Positions 43,096 to 53,190 of a stretch of 64,000 bases of DNA are shown piece after piece (position 1 is the stretch's first letter; each line of letters opens with the position of its first letter). Source of the stretch: Clostridiales bacterium (GTDB lineage: Bacteria > Bacillota > Clostridia > Christensenellales > DTU072); NCBI GenBank assembly GCA_012841525.1, contig DUUO01000023.1, forward strand, positions 27,592 through 91,591, read 5' to 3'. The notes under the pieces were generated by a model, which did no database searches, was not told where the DNA came from, and saw nothing but the letters and a program-made list of their open reading frames with translations. The translations under genes were made by a program, and so were the position numbers.

Positions 43096-43158
43096 GCACT
43101 TACTTTTAGAAAAAACATTCAAAATTTTCGCGTAGTTGCACTTACCTTTAGACTTAAC
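43096..43158 (+). repeat. Interspersed paired-motif element, copy C
   Basis: GCACTTACTTTTAGA (43096-43110) and GCACTTACCTTTAGA (43138-43152), 42 nt apart. Confidence 0.9.
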
Positions 43159-43193
43159 AACAAAAAGATAGGTAAAGTAGAAAAAAATGAACA

Positions 43194-43223
43194 TTGACAA
43201 GAAGTATGCTTTTTTGTTAAAAT
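43194..43223 (+). promoter_or_regulatory. Putative manA promoter
   Basis: TTGACA (43194-43199), 18-nt spacer, TAAAAT (43218-43223). Confidence 0.65.
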
Positions 43224-43230
43224 TTTTGTT

Positions 43231-44175
43231 ATGAAGAATGAACTAATGAAACCATTTAAATTATGCCCTGTTTTGAAAGATTATATTTGGGGTGGGATAA
43301 AACTTAGCACTATTTGGGGTAAGTCGGATTCTCCAAAGAAAATTGCTGAAAGTTGGGAGCTTTCCATGTATCCAAATAGTGAATCAATTTGTCCTAATGG
43401 TGATACGTTAAAAGATTTGTACAATAATAATCCAGATTTGTTTGGTGACAAAGTTATGGATTATCAATTTTTCCCAATGTTAATAAAAATATTGGACGCA
43501 ACAAATGATTTGTCTATCCAAGTCCATCCTGACGATGGTTATGCTTTGCAAAGAGAAGAGCAATACGGAAAAATAGAAACATGGTATGTTTTAGATGTGG
43601 AACCAGGTGCATATTTATTAGTTGGATTTAAAAAAGATACAACTAGAATAGAATTTGAAGATGCTATCAAAAATGGTACTGTTGCAGATTTGTTAAATAG
43701 GGTTGAAGTTAAAGCTGGCGATTGTCTAACAATTTATCCTGGCACAGTGCATGCTATTATGAAAGGTATAACTATTTATGAGATTCAACAAAATAGCAAT
43801 ATAACTTATAGAATATATGATTATGACAGAAAAGATGTTGGCGGAAACAAAAGGCCGTTACATTTAGAACAAGCAGAGGAAATTATTAATTTTGAAGCAA
43901 CCAAAATAAATATAGTAAATGATTATGTTTCCGAAGGCTTTGGTAAGTTTAGAAATATTGAAAAAACAGCATATTATTCATTAGATGAATATGTTTTAAA
44001 AGGAAAAATTAGTTTATCAAAATCTAAGTCATTTATGGCTATTACTGTTGTCGATGGTGATGTCTTATTAAATAATGAACAAATTGCAAAAAAGGGTGAC
44101 ACATATTTTGTGCCAGCAAACTATAGTTTAATTTTAGAGTCTAATGATGCTAAAGTTTTGGTAGCTTATTTATAG
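43231..44175 (+). CDS. manA: Class I mannose-6-phosphate isomerase
   Basis: PVLKDYIWGGIKL, SIQVHPDD, YPGTVHAI, EIQQNSNITYRIYDYDR. Confidence 0.94.
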   Translation: MKNELMKPFKLCPVLKDYIWGGIKLSTIWGKSDSPKKIAESWELSMYPNSESICPNGDTLKDLYNNNPDLFGDKVMDYQFFPMLIKILDATNDLSIQVHPDDGYALQREEQYGKIETWYVLDVEPGAYLLVGFKKDTTRIEFEDAIKNGTVADLLNRVEVKAGDCLTIYPGTVHAIMKGITIYEIQQNSNITYRIYDYDRKDVGGNKRPLHLEQAEEIINFEATKINIVNDYVSEGFGKFRNIEKTAYYSLDEYVLKGKISLSKSKSFMAITVVDGDVLLNNEQIAKKGDTYFVPANYSLILESNDAKVLVAYL

Positions 44176-44270
44176 ACATATGCATTGTTAAATTTTTTCA
44201 AGTTTTCTAAAATCAATTTTATATATTTATAATGATTTAATTTTAATAACAATACAATTTTGGGGGTTAT

Positions 44271-45221
44271 ATGTATTACATTGGTTTAGATGTTGGAGGA
44301 ATGAGCACCAAAGGTGCTTTATTTAATAAAAAAGGTGAGATTTTAGAAAGGGGAACTTTAAAAACTATCGCTGATCAAGATTATAAAGTTTTTGTAAATA
44401 GATTGAAAGATCTTTGTTTAGATATGCTTCAAAAACAAAAATTGATTGAAAAAGATTTGCTTGGTATAGGTATGGCAATACCAGGTTCTATTGATACAAA
44501 AAAAGGAATTATCACTTATTCAAATAACATTAAATTTAAAAATGTGCCAATTGTTAAAGAAATGCAAAAGTACTTTAATGTTCCTATAAAAATCGGAAAT
44601 GATGCAAATTTAGCGGTACTTGGTGAAATGTATTTTGGTAGTGCTAAAAATTATAACGATATTGTTTTTATAACTTTAGGAACTGGTATTGGTACTGGCA
44701 TAATTAGTGACAAAAAGCTGATTTTAGGAAAAGCAGGAGCAGGTGCTGAAGGCGGGCATTCGGTAATTAGATTAAACGGAGAACCTTGTACTTGTGGAAG
44801 AAAAGGATGTTGGGAAAGCTATGGCTCTGCAACCGCATTGATTAAGCAAACCAAAGTTGCAGTTGATAAATATCCAAACAGTATTTTAGCAGATATTGCA
44901 AAAAAAGAAGGAACTATTAATGGTAAGACTGCATTTGATGCTGAAAGACTTGGAGATGCTGTTGGTAAAAAGGTAGTAAAAAAATATCTTAGATATGTTG
45001 GGGAAGGCCTTGTTAATTTAGTAAATATATTCCGTCCAGAAATTGTTTTGATAGGTGGCGGCATTTCAAATGAAGGCGATGCACTAATGAAAAGAATACA
45101 AAGGTTTGTAAACAGATATAGCTATGGCGGAGAAAACAAAACGAAAGTTTTAGTAAAGAAGGCAGAGTTAAAAAATGATGCTGGTATTTATGGCTGCCTT
45201 GCTCTTTTTTTAGAAGATTAG
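44271..45221 (+). CDS. ROK family sugar kinase (glucokinase-like)
   Basis: GLDVGGMSTKGALF; ROK zinc motif CTCGRKGCWESYGS. Confidence 0.92.
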   Translation: MYYIGLDVGGMSTKGALFNKKGEILERGTLKTIADQDYKVFVNRLKDLCLDMLQKQKLIEKDLLGIGMAIPGSIDTKKGIITYSNNIKFKNVPIVKEMQKYFNVPIKIGNDANLAVLGEMYFGSAKNYNDIVFITLGTGIGTGIISDKKLILGKAGAGAEGGHSVIRLNGEPCTCGRKGCWESYGSATALIKQTKVAVDKYPNSILADIAKKEGTINGKTAFDAERLGDAVGKKVVKKYLRYVGEGLVNLVNIFRPEIVLIGGGISNEGDALMKRIQRFVNRYSYGGENKTKVLVKKAELKNDAGIYGCLALFLED

Positions 45222-45338
45222 TTTTCATATTGCATATTGCTTGTTTATAACTAATCATTAAGTATAAAATATCTTTGCTTATAAAGATATTTTTAATTTT
45301 GTAAGATAAATCTTAATAGGTGGTATATATTTAGTCAT

Positions 45339-47129
45339 ATGAAAGAGCTTGATGAAATTTTATTGAAAGTAGAGAATCCAGGTCGCTATATTGGTGGCGA
45401 ATTTGGCATTTGTGATGTAAAAAAAGATTATGATGTTACTTTTTGCATAGCTTTTCCAGATATATATGAAATTGGAATGAGCAATTTAGGTATAAAAATA
45501 TTGTACGATATTTTAAATAAAGATCCCCATGTATTGTGTGAAAGAGTATTTGCCCCTTGGCCTGACATGGGAGATGAATTAAAGAAAAACAAAATTGAAT
45601 TATTTTCACTAGAAACTAGAAGAAGACTAAAAGATTTTGATATTTTAGGCTTTAGCATACAGTTTGAAATGGCATATACCAATATACTGTATATGTTAGA
45701 ACTAGCAAATATACCATTTTATTCGAAAGATAGAGATGAATCATATCCTTTGTTGTTTGCTGGTGGACCTTGTACGGCAAATCCTGAGCCATTTGCTGAT
45801 TTTTTTGATGTAATTTGTATAGGAGATGGAGAAGAGGTAAACTTAAAAGTTTCTAATATTGTACGGAAATATAAGGGAAACAAATCTAAAATTTTACAAG
45901 AATGTAAGAAAATTGAAGGCGTATATGTCCCTTCCTTATGTTCACTGAAAAATGGAATTTGTCAAGATAGAGTTAAAAAAGCTGTTGTAAAAGACTTAGA
46001 TTTAGCACCATTTCCAGAAAATATGATTGTTCCAAATATAAAAATTGTTCATGATAGGCCTGTTGTAGAGTTATTCAGAGGCTGCTACGCTGGTTGTAGA
46101 TTTTGTCAAGCCTGTTTTTTTTATAGGCCAATTAGAAAACGTTCATCAGAAATAGTGTTAAAATTAATTGAAAATATTGTAAAAAACAGTGGGTATGAAG
46201 AAATAGGAATATCAAGTCTTTCTACGGGCGATTATCCTGAAATAGAGAAACTAATTTGTTCATTGCCTAATTTAGCAAGTAAATTAAATGTCAGTGTGCA
46301 GATACCAAGTTTGAGACTAGATTCATATAATGAAGAACTTTCAAAGCTTACAAGATCTTCTGGGATTACTTTTGCTCCAGAAGCAGGTACTCAGCGGTTA
46401 AGAGATGTTATAAATAAAAATATTACTGATGAAGATATTAATTATACTATTAAAACAGCAATTATTAACCAATGTAAAAGTTTTAAATTATATTTTATGA
46501 TAGGTCTTCCAACTGAAACAGATGCTGATCTAGATGGCATTGTGGAAATTTGTGAAAGAATAAATAAACTATATTTTGATTTAACTAAAAAGAAAAATGT
46601 TCATATTACAGTTTCAACTGCTGTTTTTGTCCCTAAACCAGTTTCGCCTTTTCAATGGGTAGGACAAATTGGCATTAAAGAAATGACTTACAAACAAAAT
46701 TATTTATATCAAAAATTTCGAAAAATAAAAAATATATCTTACAACTGGCATGATTCTAAAACATCATTCATAGAGGCTGTGTTGGCAAGAGGAGATAGAA
46801 ATACATCTAAATTAATTGAAAAAGCATATCAAAAAGGTGCGATATTTGATTCTTGGGGCGATAAATTTGATATAAAATATTGGTTAGACGCTGCAAACGA
46901 CCTTGGAATCGACCTAAATGCTTATGCGGGAAAAAGAGATTTAGATTCTCCACTCCCATGGAGTTTTATTGATTTTGGTGTTACAGAAAACTATTTAAAA
47001 AATGAATATAAGCGATCATTAAAGGGTTTAACAACAATAGGCTGTAATTATGATTGCAACATCTGTGGGGCATCAAAATTTGCAAGATGCTCTCAACATG
47101 TAAATAAATATAAAAAAGGAACAATATAG
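45339..47129 (+). CDS. TIGR03960-type B12-binding/radical SAM protein
   Basis: ELFRGCYAGCRFCQACFFYRPIRKRS radical SAM motif; B12-binding-like N-terminus. Confidence 0.9.
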   Translation: MKELDEILLKVENPGRYIGGEFGICDVKKDYDVTFCIAFPDIYEIGMSNLGIKILYDILNKDPHVLCERVFAPWPDMGDELKKNKIELFSLETRRRLKDFDILGFSIQFEMAYTNILYMLELANIPFYSKDRDESYPLLFAGGPCTANPEPFADFFDVICIGDGEEVNLKVSNIVRKYKGNKSKILQECKKIEGVYVPSLCSLKNGICQDRVKKAVVKDLDLAPFPENMIVPNIKIVHDRPVVELFRGCYAGCRFCQACFFYRPIRKRSSEIVLKLIENIVKNSGYEEIGISSLSTGDYPEIEKLICSLPNLASKLNVSVQIPSLRLDSYNEELSKLTRSSGITFAPEAGTQRLRDVINKNITDEDINYTIKTAIINQCKSFKLYFMIGLPTETDADLDGIVEICERINKLYFDLTKKKNVHITVSTAVFVPKPVSPFQWVGQIGIKEMTYKQNYLYQKFRKIKNISYNWHDSKTSFIEAVLARGDRNTSKLIEKAYQKGAIFDSWGDKFDIKYWLDAANDLGIDLNAYAGKRDLDSPLPWSFIDFGVTENYLKNEYKRSLKGLTTIGCNYDCNICGASKFARCSQHVNKYKKGTI

Positions 47130-47179
47130 ATCAAATAAAATATTGTTTATAAATAGATATAGGATAAATATAAAATAAA

Positions 47180-47851
47180 ATGATAACTGTAAAATATTCA
47201 AAACTTAATGATGCTAGATTTCTTTCACACCTAGATATGCAAACAATTTTGCAAAGAACTATTAAGCGTGCTGGCTTTACTCCTGTTTTTACAATGGGAT
47301 TTAATCCAAGGCCTGTATTTAAGATGTCAAAACCATTGCCACTTGGAGTAGCATCAAGATGTGAGTATTTTAGTGTAGATATACATGATATAAGTAGAGA
47401 AGATTTTTTGGAAAGAGCAAAACTGCAAACCCCAAAAGGAATAGAATTATTAAACGCTTGGATAACCGAAAAAGATCCTAAAGTTTATAATTTAGGCGTG
47501 ATTTCGGAATATGAAATAAAATCCGAGCACCTAAATTACAATAAAATTGAAAAATTAAAAGAAAAAATTAAAACCGATTTTATTATTCCTAAAAAGCAAA
47601 AAAAGAAATATATTGACGAAAATGTTTCAGATTTGATTTTTGATATAAAATATATTGAAAATAAAACTGTAGTCTGTTTGATGTCAGATGAAGGTTTAAA
47701 CCTAAGAATAAATGATTTTTTGAATGGGGTTAATTATCTATTTTCTATTAATATTAGTATAAAAAATGCTATAAAAACTGCACAATACATTAATAAAAAA
47801 ATGATATCCATTGATACATATTTATCAACTTTAGCTGAAGTTAAAAAATAA
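47180..47851 (+). CDS. TIGR03936 / DUF2344 radical SAM-associated protein
   Basis: KYSKLNDARFLSHLDMQTILQRTIKRAG...NPRPVFKMSKPLPLGVAS; follows TIGR03960 gene. Confidence 0.9.
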   Translation: MITVKYSKLNDARFLSHLDMQTILQRTIKRAGFTPVFTMGFNPRPVFKMSKPLPLGVASRCEYFSVDIHDISREDFLERAKLQTPKGIELLNAWITEKDPKVYNLGVISEYEIKSEHLNYNKIEKLKEKIKTDFIIPKKQKKKYIDENVSDLIFDIKYIENKTVVCLMSDEGLNLRINDFLNGVNYLFSINISIKNAIKTAQYINKKMISIDTYLSTLAEVKK

Positions 47852-48054
47852 AATACGATTTTTTGTAGCTGTAGATAAAGTAAAGATGCTAAAAATATGA
47901 AAATGTAGCTATAGATACATTTTACATTTATTGATATAATTAAATAAATAAGCCGATTCGTTTATCAAACAAATTGCGAAAGAAATTTTAGAGTGCAGTG
48001 TTTATTATATATATAAAAACACTTTACTTATTAATTGCTAACATGTTAATCTAT

Positions 48055-48131
48055 AAAAGCCGCACAAGAAAGGTCTCAAATGTTAAATAACTACCTAATT
48101 GGCGAGATCCTAATGAAGAGGAGGTATAACT
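48055..48131 (+). ncRNA. Putative ribosomal protein L21 leader
   Basis: Spacer upstream of rplU with GGTCTC (48072-48077) / GAGATC (48104-48109) stem and conserved-looking GGCGAGATCCTAATGAAGAGGAGG. Confidence 0.6.
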
Positions 48132-48437
48132 ATGTACGCAATAGTAGAAGTTGGCGGAAAACAATACAAAGTTGAAAAAGATACACTTGTAAAAGTTGAA
48201 CTATTAGATGCTAAAGTAGGCGATGTTGTAGAATTAAAAGTTTTGATGATTTCTGACAATGGTAAAGTTTTTGTTGCAAACGATGTAAGTAAATCAAAAG
48301 TAAAAGCTGAAGTTGTTTTCAATGGAAAAGGTCCTAAACTTAACATTTTTACATACAAGCCAAAGAAAAATGTAAGAAAGCGTCAAGGCCATAGGCAACC
48401 ATATACTCAACTTAAAGTAATTGAAATAAAAAAATAA
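48132..48437 (+). CDS. rplU: 50S ribosomal protein L21
   Basis: MYAIVEVGGKQYKVEKD...; KKNVRKRQGHRQPYTQLKV. Confidence 0.97.
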   Translation: MYAIVEVGGKQYKVEKDTLVKVELLDAKVGDVVELKVLMISDNGKVFVANDVSKSKVKAEVVFNGKGPKLNIFTYKPKKNVRKRQGHRQPYTQLKVIEIKK

Positions 48438-48438
48438 C

Positions 48439-48753
48439 ATGATAAATATTTCAATAAAAAGAAAAGAGAAGTTGATTTATTTGATTGAGGTTACTGGGCA
48501 CGCAAATTATAGAAGAAAAGGAAAAGATATAGTTTGTTCAGCAGTATCTTCAATAATTCAGACAGCTGTATTAGGTTTAATGAAAGTATTATGTGCTGAA
48601 ATAGATTATACAGTTGATGAAAAAGAAGGGTATTTAAGGTGTATGCTTTATAATCCTAATGAAAAAACAGAAATTGTTTTACAGACAATGTTAGAAGGAT
48701 TAAAAGATATTTCATCTGAATTTCCTAAACACGTGAAATTAATGGAGGTTTAA
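48439..48753 (+). CDS. prp: Ribosomal-processing cysteine protease Prp
   Basis: [23 protein letters not shown] (catalytic His/Cys); between rplU and rpmA. Confidence 0.93.
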   Translation: MINISIKRKEKLIYLIEVTGHANYRRKGKDIVCSAVSSIIQTAVLGLMKVLCAEIDYTVDEKEGYLRCMLYNPNEKTEIVLQTMLEGLKDISSEFPKHVKLMEV

Positions 48754-48754
48754 A

Positions 48755-49033
48755 ATGTTTATTAAATTACAATTATTTGCTACAAAAAAAGGCGGTGGAA
48801 GTTCTAAAAACGGACGCGAAAGCCACGCAAAGCGTTTAGGAGCAAAAAGATCTGACGGCCAATTTGTTCTTGCTGGCAATATATTAGTTAGACAAAGGGG
48901 TACTAAAATTCATCCTGGTAACAATGTAGGTCGTGGTAAAGACGACACTCTATTTGCAACCATAGATGGAGTTGTAAAGTTTGAAAGAAAAGGTAAGAAA
49001 AATAAACAAGTAAGCGTTTATGCTGTTAACTAA
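48755..49033 (+). CDS. rpmA: 50S ribosomal protein L27 with cleavable N-terminal extension
   Basis: [23 protein letters not shown]... Confidence 0.97.
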   Translation: MFIKLQLFATKKGGGSSKNGRESHAKRLGAKRSDGQFVLAGNILVRQRGTKIHPGNNVGRGKDDTLFATIDGVVKFERKGKKNKQVSVYAVN

Positions 49034-49052
49034 CAAATATTAGTAACCTTTT

Positions 49053-49898
49053 ATGGACTATAAAATTTATAATGATAAAATTATTATCAAAGATCTAGAA
49101 GATTTTTCACTTGACCACATTTTCGAATGTGGTCAAGTGTTTAGGTACCAAAAGTATAAAGAAAAGTATGAAATAATATCAAAAGACAAATTTTGTGTAT
49201 TGTTTTTGCATAATGACTGTGTTATAATATCCTCAACAGATCCAGTGTACTTTGAAAATTATTTTGATTTGCAAAATGATTACCGTGCAATTAAAGAAAA
49301 ATTATCAAAATTTTCTTTTATGCGAGATGCAATAAATTTTGCAGGTGGTCTTAGAATATTAAGGCAAGATTTAGAGGAAGCATTGATATCTTTTATAATC
49401 TCTGCAAATAATAATATTCCTCGTATAAAGAAAATTATTAATCTACTTTGTGATAAAAAGGGAAAAGATTACGGTAATTATAGAGCATTTCCAACAGCTT
49501 ACGAACTAAGAGATTGCACGGAAGATTTTTTTAAAGAAATTGGAGCGGGCTATAGAGCAAGATATTTAGTAGATACTATTAAAGAGTTAAATTCTGGCTT
49601 TGATTTAGAGAGATTGAGAAATTTAGATACAGAGTTGGCTCGTAAAGAATTATTGAAATTAAAAGGTGTCGGAAGAAAAGTAGCAGATTGTGTTTTGTTG
49701 TTTGGCTATCATAAAACAGATTGTTTTCCTACTGATACTTGGATAGAAAAAGTATTTATGGATGTGTTCAATAAAGAAGGCTATTCTGCTAATCAAAAAG
49801 CAAGTTTTTTGAGTGAATATTTCGCTGATCTAAGTGGTTATGCACAGCAATATCTATTTTATCATGCGAGAGAAACATATAATAAAAATAAAATTTAG
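49053..49898 (+). CDS. 8-oxoguanine DNA glycosylase (OGG1-like)
   Basis: HhH-GPD motif LLKLKGVGRKVADCVLLFGYHKTDCFPTDTWIEKV. Confidence 0.9.
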   Translation: MDYKIYNDKIIIKDLEDFSLDHIFECGQVFRYQKYKEKYEIISKDKFCVLFLHNDCVIISSTDPVYFENYFDLQNDYRAIKEKLSKFSFMRDAINFAGGLRILRQDLEEALISFIISANNNIPRIKKIINLLCDKKGKDYGNYRAFPTAYELRDCTEDFFKEIGAGYRARYLVDTIKELNSGFDLERLRNLDTELARKELLKLKGVGRKVADCVLLFGYHKTDCFPTDTWIEKVFMDVFNKEGYSANQKASFLSEYFADLSGYAQQYLFYHARETYNKNKI

Positions 49899-49912
49899 GA
49901 GGAAAAACTTCA

Positions 49913-50497
49913 ATGAGTAAAGCAAAAATGATAATTCTAGCCGATTTAGGCGCTCTTAAGCTATCTTGTGAAGGTTTTAAAGAAATTGTTAAAGGTTTAG
50001 AGGTTAAATTTGATATTGTAGCATGTAAATTTTATGATTATGTTGCAAAGCGTAATCGTGATTTTAATGAATATATTGCTGCAAATGGTTACGATACCTC
50101 TTTGCCAAGTGCAAGTCGTCGTAGAAATAGACTTGATAGTAGGCAAATAATGGATGCAACAACAATTGCCTATGATGGAACAGTTCAAGCAGTTGGATTT
50201 ATTACAGGTGAAGGCGATATCTTACCTATATTAAATTTACTAAAGTCAAAAGGCATAGATGTTTATGATATAAACATTGCAGAGGGTAAATGGCAATATG
50301 CATATAATGGCTTTTATCAAGTTCCAATGAGTGCTCTAAGAAAAGGATATGCAGCACCACCTTCACGTGTTAAAAAGATGAAAAAAGCTACAAAACCTGT
50401 TGAACCTAAGAAAGCTGAAGCTCCAAAGCCATCAGTTAATAAATACATCGCTGATGCTCAAAGTATTCTAGCAGGAAACGAATATCTTAAAAAATAA
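49913..50497 (+). CDS. NYN-domain (PIN-like nuclease fold) protein
   Basis: MIILADLGALK..., RLDSRQIMDA, FITGEGDILPILNLLKSKG acidic pattern; Lys/Pro-rich tail. Confidence 0.75.
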   Translation: MSKAKMIILADLGALKLSCEGFKEIVKGLEVKFDIVACKFYDYVAKRNRDFNEYIAANGYDTSLPSASRRRNRLDSRQIMDATTIAYDGTVQAVGFITGEGDILPILNLLKSKGIDVYDINIAEGKWQYAYNGFYQVPMSALRKGYAAPPSRVKKMKKATKPVEPKKAEAPKPSVNKYIADAQSILAGNEYLKK

Positions 50498-50578
50498 GTC
50501 TTATAATTAGTATGAAAAATATTTTTAGTAAGCTTATATATTTTTATGTAAGTGTACTTTAATGTATTTAAATAATTG

Positions 50579-50605
50579 GAGTGTCAAAATTTTGACACTC
50601 TTTAT
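50579..50605 (+). terminator. Rho-independent terminator
   Basis: GAGTGTCAAAATTTTGACACTC followed by TTTATTAT. Confidence 0.8.
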
Positions 50606-50697
50606 TATAAATTTTGATGATTATTTTTAAATGATTTTAAAATGTAATGTTCTAACTATTTTATAGTTAAAAATTAAACATTATAGTGTGAGTAAAA

Positions 50698-51150
50698 ATG
50701 AAAGTTGTAATTCAAAGAGTAAAAAAAGTTAATTTATATGTCGAAGGTGATTTGATTTCAAAAATAAATTCAGGTCTTGTTGTTTATTTGGGTATAGAGC
50801 AAGGTGATAGCATTGAAGAGGCAAAATATATAGCAAAGAAAACTGCAAATTTAAGGATTTTTGAAGATTGCCAAGGCAAAATGAATCATTCAATACTAGA
50901 TTATGATGGGGAGATAATGCTTGTCTCACAATTTACATTAATTGGCGATTGCAAGCGTGGAAATAGACCTGATTTTACTAAAGCAGAAAAACCAGATAAA
51001 GCAAATGAAATGTATTTATATTTTGGTAAACTTTTAGAAGAATATGGCATAAATGTTTCATATGGTGTTTTTGGTGCTCATATGAAAATAGATCAAACAA
51101 ATGATGGACCAGTTACAATTATTATTGAAAAATCACCAAATAATGCTTAA
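50698..51150 (+). CDS. dtd: D-aminoacyl-tRNA deacylase
   Basis: MKVVIQRVKKVNLYVEG...; VSQFTLIGDCKRGNRPDF; FGAHMKIDQTNDGPVTI. Confidence 0.97.
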   Translation: MKVVIQRVKKVNLYVEGDLISKINSGLVVYLGIEQGDSIEEAKYIAKKTANLRIFEDCQGKMNHSILDYDGEIMLVSQFTLIGDCKRGNRPDFTKAEKPDKANEMYLYFGKLLEEYGINVSYGVFGAHMKIDQTNDGPVTIIIEKSPNNA

Positions 51151-51410
51151 ATATATTAAATGATTTATTTTAATCGTGTTAAAACCAATAATGAAAGTAA
51201 ATTATTAAAATTGCGCTAGAAATCTAACTGGGTATAATATTTAAAGATTTTGAAAACAAGAAAATATTGACGAACATTATTAAGAGTTTTTCAAAAGAAA
51301 TTAAACTTTTGTTATTTATACTGGTAATTATATGAAAATTAAACAAACAGACTCTGTATAAATAATATTTTTATTGCAAGGTAAATATATAAATTAGTAA
51401 AATGTTAATT

Positions 51411-53150
51411 ATGAGAAACAAAGAGCAGAAAAATATTCATAAGATATTTATAAGTTTAGTTTTGCTTGTTTTTTTTGTTTTTTTTCTTTTTGGTTGTTCA
51501 AATAAAGAATTTACTGTGAGTTTTTTTCTACTAAATGACTCAACTGCATGGATGGTTAAAAAAGTAAATAAAGGGGATTTTATTGAAAACATTCCTCAAC
51601 CTGAAAATACTGCTGGGTATATTTTTGATGGTTGGTATTTGGATAAAGATACATGGAATGAGCCATTTGATAGCTCTTTTGAGATAAAATCCAATTTAAA
51701 TGTATATGGCAGATATAAAAAATCATCTTTAACTTCCAAAGAATATACAATTACTTATGTCATAGAGGGGAAAGAAGAATATGTAGAAAAATTAGATGAA
51801 GGCGAAATTCCACAATTATATATTCCAAATTCAGAAAACAAAGTATTTGAAGGCTGGTATTTAGATCGTGAATTTTCTAAAGAATATGAGAATAAACCTA
51901 TTGACTCAAATCTTATTTTATACGGCAAGTGGTCTATAAAATCAAGCGGCGATATATTTAATTTTGATGCTGATCGTAATACTATTTTAGGATTTAAAAC
52001 AAATACTGATATTTCATCTCAATTATATATTCCTTTTAAGATAAATGATGTATTAGTGAAAAAGATAGGCGATAGAGCATTTGAAAATATTAAAATTTCA
52101 AGTTTAATAATAGATAACAATATAGAAGAAATTGGCAAATCGTCATTTTCTAGTTGTCAAAATTTATCTTTTGTCACAATGCCTGAATCAATTAAGGTAA
52201 TTGGAGCATCTGCATTTGAAGGTTGCAAAAAAATAGAAAACATACAATTATCATCAAAAATATCTAAAATAAGTCCTTCAACATTTAAAAATTGCAATAA
52301 CTTAAAAAGCATTAATATAACAAATAGCATTAAAGAAATTGGTAATGAAGCTTTTCTAAATACTGCTTTAATAAATATTGTAATTCCTTCATCAGTAATA
52401 AGCATTGGAGATGGGGCGTTTCAAGGCGCCAAAATTAAAAATTTGGAATTTCAAAAAAATGAAAGCACACTTCAAATTGGGAAAGAAGCCTACAGAGACT
52501 GTAAAGAATTAGAGGAAGTAAGATTTGCAGTTGTAATATCTAATGATACAAATAAAAATATAACAATAGGAGAAGGTTGTTTTGACGGTTGCTCTAAATT
52601 AAGCATTGTAAATCTTTCCGAAAATGTTAGTGTGATTGAAAAAAGTGCATTTAGATACTGTACTTCCCTTAATACTGTAAATTTACCTGAAAATAACAAT
52701 AATCTTACAGTATTAACTGAAAATTTGTTTTTGAACTGTGAAAAATTAAAAAATATTTTAATCCCAGAAACAATCACTGAAATTGCACAAGGCTGTTTCA
52801 CTGGTTGCATAAATTTAGGTAGTATAAACATTAGTAGCAAGATTCAAAAAATTGAGAAAAATGCATTTTTAAATTGTTTTAAATTAAAGATAAAAAATGC
52901 AAACGAGTTAAAACAATTAAATACTATTGGTGAAGGAGCATTTAAATGGTGTAATGGTTTGGAAAAGTTTTATTTAAATGAAAGTGTAAAAATTATAGGC
53001 AAGAATGCATTTGAGATTAATAAATCTTTTAATTTAAAGGTTTATGTAAAAATTGATAGCAAACTTGAAACATGGGATGTTGATTGGATTGAGAATGAAG
53101 AAGAAAGGGTTTTTTATGGAAAATCGGAAAGCGAATATTTAGAGTTATAA
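51411..53150 (+). CDS. Surface lipoprotein with InlB-type repeats and BspA-like leucine-rich repeats
   Basis: Lipobox LFGC; GYIFDGWYLDKDTW and VFEGWYLDREFSKEY repeats; many IGKSSFSSCQNL-type LRR_5 repeats. Confidence 0.88.
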   Translation: MRNKEQKNIHKIFISLVLLVFFVFFLFGCSNKEFTVSFFLLNDSTAWMVKKVNKGDFIENIPQPENTAGYIFDGWYLDKDTWNEPFDSSFEIKSNLNVYGRYKKSSLTSKEYTITYVIEGKEEYVEKLDEGEIPQLYIPNSENKVFEGWYLDREFSKEYENKPIDSNLILYGKWSIKSSGDIFNFDADRNTILGFKTNTDISSQLYIPFKINDVLVKKIGDRAFENIKISSLIIDNNIEEIGKSSFSSCQNLSFVTMPESIKVIGASAFEGCKKIENIQLSSKISKISPSTFKNCNNLKSINITNSIKEIGNEAFLNTALINIVIPSSVISIGDGAFQGAKIKNLEFQKNESTLQIGKEAYRDCKELEEVRFAVVISNDTNKNITIGEGCFDGCSKLSIVNLSENVSVIEKSAFRYCTSLNTVNLPENNNNLTVLTENLFLNCEKLKNILIPETITEIAQGCFTGCINLGSINISSKIQKIEKNAFLNCFKLKIKNANELKQLNTIGEGAFKWCNGLEKFYLNESVKIIGKNAFEINKSFNLKVYVKIDSKLETWDVDWIENEEERVFYGKSESEYLEL

Positions 53151-53190
53151 ATTTAAGAAAACAAAATTGTTTTAGATTTTAGGAGGGAAA

